Shown here piece after piece: positions 14,326 to 46,640 of a stretch of 64,000 nucleotides of DNA. The position numbers and the translations under genes are program-made. Every line of letters starts with the position of its first letter. The first letter of the stretch is position 1. The DNA comes from Ophthalmolycus amberensis (taxonomy: Eukaryota; Chordata; Actinopteri; Perciformes; Zoarcidae), in NCBI GenBank assembly GCA_024529925.1, contig JAFEUB010001373.1, positions 1,163,501 to 1,227,500 on the forward strand, read 5' to 3'. The notes beneath the pieces are model-generated. The model did not search any database. It worked only from the letters and a program-made list of their open reading frames with translations, and was not told the DNA's origin.

Positions 14326-14460
14326 CTGTCGAAACACAACGACGCGCTTTAGATTATTCCAGATCACTGTTGTGTTCTCCTGGAGGGGACAATTCTCTGT
14401 TTTTCTCCTCACTTCACGCCACTTTCTCCGCCGCTGCTGCTGCTGCTGCTGGCCGACAGT
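14326..14460 (-). promoter_or_regulatory. Probable jup non-coding first exon and CpG-rich promoter
   Basis: On the minus strand a consensus donor (CGACAG, then GTAAGACTC) ends an exon at 14326. The sequence behind it, up to about 14570, is much richer in G+C and CpG than its surroundings and includes a GCT/GCC run. No TATA box was seen. Because the coding jup exon at 5078-5124 begins with an acceptor and 40 nt of untranslated sequence, an upstream non-coding exon is required, and this is the best candidate. The 5' end is approximate. Confidence 0.5.
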
Positions 14461-15178
14461 CCACTGAACAAAACCGGAGTAAAAGAAGCGTCACCTCAGC
14501 CCAGACTCCGCCTTCCTCCGCCGGACCCCACCCTGCCTCCGCTCAGCGCACTGCTCCCAGCGTCACAGACTCCTTTATTCTCCTTCTCATAAACAGAGAA
14601 TTGAAGTTTACTTCTTAACAATTGTCTTTGGCAACATTGCTTATTGTGGCCTAATGTTGTAGAGAATAAATAAAAAAGAAGATTATCTCAAAGGGCCATA
14701 CTAAGGTTTATCATATTACCACAAGAGCCAATTTATCATTTAAGACTTTGTCAATCATGTCTTAAATGTGTTTACAGTTACAGGCTACATTTACATGATT
14801 GTAAATAATGTGGGCTATAGAAAGGTCTATAAAAACAAAATACAAAGTTGAGTGCAGACCTTTGAGTATACAAGACCTATTTATCTAATTACAGTAAACT
14901 ACACAACACAGTTTAAGTGTAAAGTGGTGTATAAAACATTCTGAGTGGCTCGAGCAGCTTCTATTGCTGTTATTATGCTCTTGTTTTCATTCGTTTTTGT
15001 TACAGACTACAACGAGCCGGTTCGTGCACCTGTGTGACGACGTGACCACACCTTGATTACAACACGAAACCAGACGACAGCATGAGTCACTGCAGCCGGG
15101 AAACGATACGCCTCACGCGGCTTCCAGGGAGAGTGAGAGTTCTTGTGAACAGTAGTTTCTTTGGAGGTGTTTGTGGGG

Positions 15179-15226
15179 AAGGAGAGAAATGGAGAGAAAG
15201 GGAGAGAAAGGGAGAGAAAGGGAGAC
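15179..15226. repeat. Short 10-bp tandem repeat (GGAGAGAAAG)n
   Basis: About four to five near-identical copies of a purine-only 10-mer in tandem. Confidence 0.8.
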
Positions 15227-15385
15227 ATAACAGGAGATTTGTATGACATGAACAGATAGATCCTCCTTTTTTTTTTTTTTTTTTTACCATTTTAAGCAAT
15301 ACTTATTATAAATACATTTAATAATTTGACCAGTTGCTTCTGTAAAATCAGTAAAATTACAAAAATAAAAGTGACTACAACTAGC

Positions 15386-15610
15386 AAATAATTTTCAATA
15401 TCGACCATTCTGCAGATTATTTTTTGATTAATCAGTCAATGATCGGTCTATTAACCATTGTAATTCATCATTGATTGATTAATTGAATCATTGACATATT
15501 AAAAACGCTCCAATCAGCAGTCCAAAACCTTGAAAAATTTAGTTTACTGTTATGGAAAAGCAAATATCAACATTTGGACATACTGGAGTCAGGGAACTTT
15601 TGCTTAAAAT
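15386..15610. repeat. Dispersed fish repeat, family R2, degenerate copy
   Basis: The segment has ATTATTTTTTGATTAATCAG, a GTCCAAAACCTTGAAAAAT-like block and CAACATTTGGACATACTGGA, in the order of the common teleost ACTAACGATTATTTTC family. It is highly diverged, so the boundaries are rough. Confidence 0.4.
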
Positions 15611-17930
15611 GATTCAATAATGTTTGTATTAATATGACTGTGATTTAAATTTCTGCAAAAATGATACTAATACCGGTACTCAATTAATCAACTGATCTTT
15701 ATCAACTCCAAAAACTTGTGACTGCCAGGTTTACTTGTTTTAAAGCATTTGGTGAAAACACGCCTGTGTGAGTCAGAGTATATTCATATTATAAAGACGT
15801 GTAAGGAAACCAACATATGTGGACAAAGGTTTCCATTGAATGCATATTGAAAGTTCAGAGAGGTCCCACAATTGAGGATAAATTGATTTTAAGCATAACT
15901 TGTTCATTAGATCTGTAGGGGGCTGACTGAATGTGCCGGAGCACCACTGTGACCATGTCAGTGCACAGTACAATAAAGAAATTCATAATAACAATGTGAT
16001 TAAAAAAACACTACACGCTGCAAAAGACCAGTTTCACTGTTGATTCATTTTAGACGTGTACAGGTGGGGAAAATGAACTCTCTCCACCTTTAGATACTGA
16101 TGGTGCAGTGAAATGTGTCTGTGACACACTCAGACTGGATGATGCACGCAGACAGGTCCGGCTGGATACGACGGCCTGCCACGGGGCATGCTGTCCTGGC
16201 TCTCTCCTTTGTGGCCATTGTGACAGTCATCATCTGTGCCTCGTAGAATGAAAGAGACAGGGACAGAGGAGGGACATGGCCTGCTCGGCCACTGCTGGTT
16301 ATATAGGCCATTATATTTGTCCGGGTGAATGTGTGGACTGACAGCCTTCTCTTTAAAAATAGCTTCAGGCCCAATCGAGATTCTTGTGTTATCACGAGTT
16401 GCTTGAGGGGCTTAATGTTTACTGGACCGGTCGTTGAATTGGACAGTAGCTGCATAACTTCATACTCTCGGAGCTGTCACTCGCCCTCGTATGTTGCATG
16501 TCTTTGACTTCTTTTGGCTTTCTCTGATATCCCTGGACAGGGCAGCAGTGACATGAATGGAGCCATTGTTCTGAACACAGCAGCCTCTTTATTTTGAAAA
16601 TCAGCCAGGAATTAAAAGAGTGGGATACATGCGGGTCTTCAGCTCATACGGACTCTGCCAAAGACACCTGGCATTTTGGCTTCAAGCACTAATTCAATAT
16701 TCAGCTTTTGATTTATTTTATAAAACCGTCTTTGAATGTAGAAATATTCTCTCTCACTGAGAATACGTTGGAGGCTGCTTGCCTAAACTCATGACCTAAT
16801 GTATAGGAAGTTCTCCTAATGTTGTCTTTCTGTCTCTGTATTATATCAGATCAAAGATATATATACAAAGTCAGACGGTTTTCTGAAGATCCTGTGGGCG
16901 GGGGTAAAAAGAAGAGCAGCCCTGGGTCCGGTCTGGCTCTGTAACCTGCAAACAGACCATGAATCTCAGCAGACGCTTGGATCTGTCTTTGAGTCCAAGG
17001 GCAGGACACGACACGCTGATATGATGTCCCTGCTTTACAATACTCGCCTGTTTCTCTCTCTCTGGTCCTCTGCGTCTCACCCCACAGGAAATGGCCCCAT
17101 TGTCTTTGGGAGAGGAAGTGGCCTGGAGCAGACCACTAGCTGGCTGGATTGATGGAGACTCTGGTGAATTATTAATCATGCCTTATGCAGATACTGTAGC
17201 GTTGGCTGACCACGGAGGAATGTTTTGGGACAATGGACAGTAGAGCTGCATTTGACCACCTGTACCGGGAGAGTTACTCTGGTACTTTGAGTATGAAGAC
17301 ACATGCTGAAGTGGCTGCAGCATTTACAGAGATATGTGTAAAGAAGAAGCAAAGACATAAAGAAGCACAAAAAACTCGAGTCCAAGAGTCGCAGGATTTG
17401 CCAAAACTAGAAAGACGCTGAGCTTGACAACATTTTTGATCTTAAAAACATCAGTTGTCAAAACAAACTCCACTCAACGTTCACTTACTCGCTTCTTCTG
17501 GAGCTTTTGACCTGATCCCACAGTCTTCAGGAGTCTGCTCACCTCCTGTGGAACTGAAGAAACACTTCAAGGACTTCTTGTCCATGCTGGTTGAAAGGTT
17601 TAGCTTAGAACTAGCAAACAAAAAGGTCCTCTTACGTATTAGCTTTTTTTTGTCAAATGCAGAGAAGCATTTAAGTCTGTGGTATATACAGCTTTTTTTA
17701 CTCCATGAGACAGCTGTATAAACCTAATTGTAAATTTATATAAAAAAAAAAAAATGTAATATTTTTAATGAAGGATTTGATGAAGATATCCACAAAAAAA
17801 CCACATAACTGAGCAAGAGATCTTAGAACCAGATGTTAATGACAACAAACTGTCTGTACATTCAGCCATTCTACCACTAGAGGTAGACAGAGACCCACAC
17901 AATCACAACGTCATCTCAATTCCACTTAAA

Positions 17931-18041
17931 GGCCCAATCCCAATTTCCACACTCACAGATTTTGACGCGCGTTCCTGCAAAGTCCCTGAGGGTTCAGGGT
18001 TCAGGGTTCAAGGCTTTAGGGGGGGACATTGGGATTGGGCC
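17931..18041. mobile_element. Small inverted-repeat element (MITE)
   Basis: Perfect 14-bp terminal inverted repeats, GGCCCAATCCCAAT at 17931-17944 and ATTGGGATTGGGCC at 18028-18041, bound a 111-bp element with no coding capacity. Inside are tandem AGGGTTC heptamers. Flanks are TTAAA on the left and AAAGA on the right; a clear target duplication longer than AAA is not visible. Non-autonomous TIR elements with a CCCAATCCCAAT end are familiar from fish genomes; the superfamily is not assigned. Confidence 0.75.
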
Positions 18042-18724
18042 AAAGACACCGGAGACATTTGTTGGGGTCGGATCAGACGTGTGTGAAAGTGTGAGGGTGC
18101 TGCAGCATGTCTGTGCACATTCTCAGGCGGGCTTGGTGGTTGCCTCCCAGGGTTAAAATAGCTCGGCGTTTGGTCCAGTCACATGTTGTTTAGGAAGATA
18201 AATTAAGAGAGGCAGCTGAAAATAACCACAGATGTTCATTTACTTATAACAATCAGACAGATGTTAAGCTTGGATAGCTTGTTGTTGGTGGTGGTTGCAA
18301 GTGCATCTGCTTGATACATGAGTATATCATAAACACTTCTATCTGTTACAGGTATTGCATCTTCTAAATGTTGGCTAATCTTTGTTTATTAGCAGTGCAG
18401 CCCTTCATCTGCTTATAGTGTCTATTCTACAGCATCACCTGTCACACACTCTGTCAGATTGGACACTATGAATATCAACAGGGTGTGAAAATACTTTCCA
18501 TGTCACCAGTTGTTGATAAAGAGCCTTGCTTAATTTCCCTCTGAGTCCATCAGCCTCTCGTATACAGAAGAAAGAGTCAAGACATCTCTGACTGGAAACC
18601 TCAACACTTCAGCATTCTTTTGTGGACTTAATAGACAGTCTCAGTGGTCCAGTCCCCTAAAAACAACAAAAATAATTGATCATAAATGATTTACTGGCTG
18701 AAAAAAAATGGGTGTCATAGAAGA

Positions 18725-18743
18725 ACTACATGTCCCATGATGC
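18725..18743 (+). promoter_or_regulatory. ZNF143/Staf-type motif at the hap1 promoter
   Basis: ACTACATGTCCCATGATGC closely matches the long ZNF143 recognition sequence (ACTACAAYTCCCAGCATGC-type). It lies 13 bp upstream of the first candidate hap1 ATG, inside a locally CpG-rich stretch (about 18720-18930) with no TATA box. Such motifs typically sit at the start sites of CpG promoters. Binding is inferred from the motif only. Confidence 0.55.
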
Positions 18744-18755
18744 CTCGCTTTCAAG

Positions 18756-42035
<23,280 letters not shown>

Positions 42036-43135
42036 GGACTCTACATCCAGCCCTGTGATCCCCACTGTGCAGTTCAGGGCCCACAGCTGTGGTGTCTTGA
42101 AAACATAAGCCACAGAATGTGCTAGAGCCATACTTTAAGTTGTCGGTAGTGACCAGTAATATTATTTTCGATGAATGTGTGTGTGAGTGACATCTTCATC
42201 TCAGGAAAATCAGCTGATTATCACCAGTTTCTTTGACTTCTTTTTACACAAAAAACATTTTTATACCGTGTATCGTGATTGTCATTTTTCACGTTTTCCC
42301 CGCCGCTGGTTTGAAAAAACGACAACTCATCAGTTTCCAAAGTGGAACATCACTTATGTGTAAATAACAAAGTTGTCATTTGGGAAAATGAAAAGGGACT
42401 ACGTGCAGTAAATTATTGTTGAACGAAACTACAAACTGAAGCGATGCTGTCACACTGAAAATCTTTCAAAATACACTGTCTTCCTGCTTATTAGCTGCTA
42501 CATTGAGATTAGCATGTTGTATATAAGATTGTCAAATATACTAAGTTAAACAATTGAGACGTACATCAATTAGCATTGTGATGACGGACGATGCGCCGAC
42601 TAAACTGAAACATGTTGATGATGTTGACGTCCTGCAGCCGTCTGCCCTAAAGTGCACCACCTGCTTTCACGTAGCACATGTTATCATGGCTGCTGAGTCA
42701 CCTGTTGGACATTTCTGAACTTCATCCGGAGCAAAACCTCACCAAGATGAAATCAGGTTTGCCGTGCTGCATCAAAGAAGGTGAATGGGTTTTTTATAAG
42801 CAATACGTACATTTACTGCACTGTGTTCACTGAGCATCTTGCTTGTACAAAATCTGCTGAATTTCACGTCATCAGGAACTTTTAAATAGCTGGAAGGTAA
42901 ATTACATCAAAAATAGTTTGGGGCATTCAAAGTGAGTTCTCCATGTGGTCAAGAATCCTTATTTAAAGACAAGCAGACAAGTGGTCCTAATTATTTAAAC
43001 GGCATGTTTCTTTGAAATCTGTCTGAACAATCAACTGTAGCTAAAAGGCGTATAGGATACTGAGGATTAAAAAGGGAAGAAATCATAAACACAGCTTTTA
43101 AAAATGTGTGTTCTGACTTAAATCAAGCAAACCGC

Positions 43136-43193
43136 TGTTTCTCTGCGCTGCTGTTTCTCTGCGCTGCGGTTTCTCTGCGCTGCTGTTTGCTCT
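43136..43193. repeat. 16-bp tandem repeat in hap1 3' UTR
   Basis: About three and a half copies of TGTTTCTCTGCGCTGC with single-base changes, ending about 60 bp before the polyadenylation signal. Confidence 0.85.
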
Positions 43194-43252
43194 GTTCTGC
43201 GTTAGCATCACAGCTGTGTATGTCAGCGTGTGTTTGAGTTGTACCACCTGTG

Positions 43253-43258
43253 AATAAA
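43253..43258 (+). terminator. Polyadenylation signal of hap1
   Basis: AATAAA, the first canonical signal after the hap1 stop codon, about 90 bp from the convergent gastrin signal on the other strand. Confidence 0.6.
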
Positions 43259-43346
43259 ACCTCCAGCACAGTTTTATACGTCTCTTGTTTACCTCATGGC
43301 AGCGATGAAGACAGAGATGACTATTGTGATAGTTCTGCAAAATGGT

Positions 43347-43352
43347 TTTATT
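43347..43352 (-). terminator. Polyadenylation signal of gast
   Basis: TTTATT on the plus strand is AATAAA on the minus strand, about 90 nt beyond the gastrin stop codon. Confidence 0.75.
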
Positions 43353-43441
43353 TATAAAGTTGCAGAGAAAGTAGAACATGGACTTTATATAAAACGTGAA
43401 CAAAAAGCAGGAAGTCTGAGCTCTCGGGTCGTCGTCGTGGC

Positions 43442-43896
43442 TCATTCTGCGTCGCGGCGGCCAAAGTCCACCCAGCCCTGGTAGTCCCGGTCTGACATGC
43501 ACTCAGTGTTCATCATCCCTGTGAACAAACCATTCCTACATGAACCACACACAGGTTCAGTACACAGACCTGAGCACCTCCTTGGATCTCTGCCCACTCA
43601 ATCATGTCATAACACAAACGACAATCGGAGAACGTTCACACCCGCAGCATACCTGAGATTGCTTGCATTATTTGCTTGGTCATAATCTCCCGTTCGTCCT
43701 CCGACAGGTGTGCCCGTCTCTCCATCCGTGCCGAGGGAGCCCGAGGCGCCGGCTCCTGTCTGCCTGCCGAGCCGCTCACCGGCTCCCTCTTGGCCAGAAG
43801 CTGCTGTAGTAGACGAGTCTCTTTCGGGTTTCCAGCTGCAGACGGTGGTAGCAGTGCAACCAGCAGTGCAAACACCACAATAACCTTCCTTGACAT
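43442..43896 (-). CDS. gast: Preprogastrin
   Basis: Secreted peptide hormone precursor of 106 aa, stimulating gastric acid secretion through CCK-B/gastrin-type receptors. Coding exons 43653-43896 (ATG at 43896) and 43442-43518 (TGA); a non-coding first exon ends at 43987. The N-terminus is a typical signal peptide (VIVVFALLVALLPPSAAG). The C-terminal cassette reads SDR-DYQGWVDF-GRR-DAE: a monobasic cleavage site, a sulphatable Tyr at the seventh residue from the end, glycine for amidation and a dibasic site. Cholecystokinin would carry DYMGWMDF or a close variant, so the Gln and Val favour teleost gastrin, as does the position between hap1 and keratins. A TATA box and a short 5' UTR exon complete the three-exon gastrin/CCK gene plan. 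Confidence 0.9.
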
Positions 43897-43986
43897 ATCT
43901 GTGTCAGAGAAGAGACAAAACCAGTTATATTTACTCAAAGTGACAAAATAACCATCTAAAAATGAATGGAAGGATTTACCCCTTAC

Positions 43987-44045
43987 CTGTGAAAAGTGTT
44001 TGAAATATGTGCACAACAGAATCCAACAGGTGTGATGCTTCTGGT
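43987..44045 (-). other. Non-coding first exon of gast
   Basis: Ends at 43987 in a consensus donor (TTCACAG, then GTAAGGGG). Its start is estimated at about 30 nt downstream of the TATA box. The following intron is 88 bp. Confidence 0.65.
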
Positions 44046-44067
44046 GCACACCGAGCAGATCGGCTCC

Positions 44068-44074
44068 TTTTATA
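44068..44074 (-). promoter_or_regulatory. TATA box of gast
   Basis: TATAAAA on the minus strand, followed by GGAGCC and the short leader exon. Confidence 0.75.
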
Positions 44075-45956
44075 CCACAAGGTTGGTGTCGGCGATTACG
44101 GCTTCAAATCAGAGAAAGATAACCGCGGTCACTGATTGATTGGTAGACGGATGCATCGGGAGGATGTGCGTTGACCGTGACATCCACAAATCCATTATTA
44201 TGCTTTTCACTTGCCTGGAAAGGCCCGTTTTGCACGGCAGTAACAATAAAACGAGTCAATGTGTTGACTGTACATAATGAATCCAATACTCGTACCCGTG
44301 GAGCCTTCTCTGACCAACACAGAGGATCTGATGTTCACGTGTAGCCTCTGGAAACAGGGCTTTCTGGTGTTCTCAACCGGCTTCCTCTTATTACATATTT
44401 TCACTTTAAACATTAGCAGTTACTATTATTCTAAATATTGACACGTGTTGGAACTGAAAGACAGACGCATTCATTATTTCCTATTTCCGTGTAGCATATA
44501 AGTGCCTGAATTTCAACCCTGTACTGTAGACACAGTTTTTCTCTTTTCATTTTAAGAAGAGCTGGATGATGAATCTCATTTGACCAAAAGCAAAGTGTTT
44601 ATAATGTAATGATTGGTTGGAGGCGATCGTTGCCGTCACAGTGTCACGCTGTGGCCTGGACTTTCCAGATGACGTGCACTCAACCCTTTTAGTGGAAATA
44701 CTACAGAGCGTGGTTGACATACTGTATAGATTTTCTACAAGTGGCTCAGTTATTGTGTATCTAGTTGCCACAGACAACATATATATAACGTCAGAAAGCA
44801 ACATGAACACGAGAGTATGTTCTACCAGGCAGTGAAAGCATCACCTGGCAGATGGATTTGCTTGCAATGAGTGATTATGTGCTACGAAAAGCTGAGAATG
44901 TGCAAACACGTGTTCATCTGCAGACCAAACCTCAGGATGTAAATCTGAGCAGCCTGACGGTAAACTCTGCACCTGACGCATCATCCTGTCGGTTATTGGG
45001 ACAATGTTTGTGAGCTTTGTTTGACCTCAGTCTTTATTTCTAATAATCCTGAGGTGGAAAGACATTCACTGATCTTATATCTGGCATTTATGCTCTCAGT
45101 GCACTGGCGGGACACGCACCCATCACTGAAATCTGATAAAGGTCCCAGACGTCACATACTGTAGACAGCTTGTTGCCAAGAATTCTATTGACTTCATCTA
45201 AGTTTCACGTTAAAACAAGTTTTGGATTGTCTAGTTGTATCTGTAATGGAGTGCTCTTTCAAAGGAATGGTCCTTAACAATGGATGTGAGTAAAAGTCAC
45301 ATAATAGTGACGTGCAAAGTGTCAACTGTCTCTTTCCTCTGAAGGGTGTAGTCCACAGCAGATTGAGTTGGTTTTCAGATTCTTATGTCAATCACTTCAA
45401 GAATTTTAATTATCATAGCGTGTTAGATCAGGCATATGAAAAAGGTGCGACAGTATTGTGTGTCTGTGTTTGTGTATTTTGGGCGTTGAGTTCATAAGAA
45501 TCTTCGACCCATTAACGTGTTCCTCCAGTCCCTTCTTAGGAAGCTTCTTCGGAAAATAAATAAATATGGATCTGGTCCAGGTAGCTGCAGAGAGGGGGAG
45601 GCTGTTATGAAACCTGCGCTCCGCTGTGCTCTTGATGAATGTGCTCAGTTCTTGTTGTTGATGCAGCTTGCAGGCTGTCTGAGAACAGCTGTGCACACTC
45701 TTACAGTAGTTGCAAAGTAGTAGACAAACTGCAAAAAACATAATGTTAATACTGCCTGAGCAGACGTTCTGAAAGAATAAACATTATCTTCATGCCTTAT
45801 CAGTCTGGTCATCAGTGATACATCTTAAGTTGCCGAACTTGATTTTAAACCTGTCTTTCACATTGCAAAGATGCTAGTGAACACACCTAGGCTAAACATT
45901 TGCATACCACACATTGTTGTGGCAGGGGACCAGTCTGTCTCCTTCCCTCAGACTCC
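44075..45956. other. Intergenic region gast to krt-A (no eif1 found)
   Basis: About 1.9 kb containing the upstream regions of gast (minus) and krt-A (plus), which are divergent. In mammals EIF1 occupies this interval. I found no frame resembling its conserved core (such as a RNGRKTLTTVQG-like segment) on either strand. Confidence 0.6.
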
Positions 45957-45963
45957 TATAAAT
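45957..45963 (+). promoter_or_regulatory. TATA box of krt-A
   Basis: TATAAAT, 89 bp upstream of the krt-A start codon, giving an expected start site near 45988. Confidence 0.65.
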
Positions 45964-46045
45964 ATGTGCACTTGTCTCAGGCAGAGGTACTCCACTCTCC
46001 AGCTCTGCTCATCACCTCCAGGCGATCTCACCTCCACCTCTCATC

Positions 46046-46569
46046 ATGTCCGCCGCTTTCGCCCGCCAAAACAGCAGCTTCAGCTCCCGCAGCGTCAGCT
46101 CCCGCAGCATCTCCCGCAGCATCTCCCGCAGCATCTCCAGCGGCAGCGCTGTCAGCATGAGCAAAGAGATGCATCTCGTCGGAGGAGGAGGCCAGACCAG
46201 AATCTCGATCGCCAGTCCCTCCTGGAACCGCTCGCCCAGCGTGTACGGGGGCGCGGGAGGTTCCGGGACCCGCATCTCGCAGTCAGTCTTCTCCTCCGGG
46301 TCGCTGACCTCGTACAGCGACACTTCCGTGATCAACAACGAGAAGGCGACCATGCAGAACCTCAACGACCGCTTGGCCACCTACCTGGAGAAGGTAAGAC
46401 TTGATGATGATTACGACAAATTGCTGCACAATCCTCTGAATCTTTCTTAGATCTATAGTGATTATAGAAAATGTTGTTTTTGTTTCACCTGCACGTGCAA
46501 ATACATTTAATGGGGTTTAATTAATGGACAGGAGCTGCTGCCTGGTGATGCACAACATTATGATCTGTC

Positions 46570-46640
<71 letters not shown>

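Larger units (their letters stand above)
14571..18724. other. Intergenic region between divergent jup and hap1 promoters
   Basis: About 4.1 kb without a recognisable gene. It holds a short GGAGAGAAAG tandem repeat (about 15179-15226), a poly-T run near 15267-15285, a degenerate R2 repeat at about 15386-15610 and a small inverted-repeat element at 17931-18041. Confidence 0.55.
42036..43275 (+). other. hap1 3' untranslated region
   Basis: It follows the TAG at 42033-42035 and runs to about 20 bp past the AATAAA at 43253-43258. No reading frame of note. It contains a small 16-bp tandem repeat just before the signal. Confidence 0.6.

Noticed and set aside
43442..43896. Cholecystokinin
   Set aside because: The core is DYQGWVDF rather than DYMGWMDF or DYLGWMDF, and the gene lies beside keratins.
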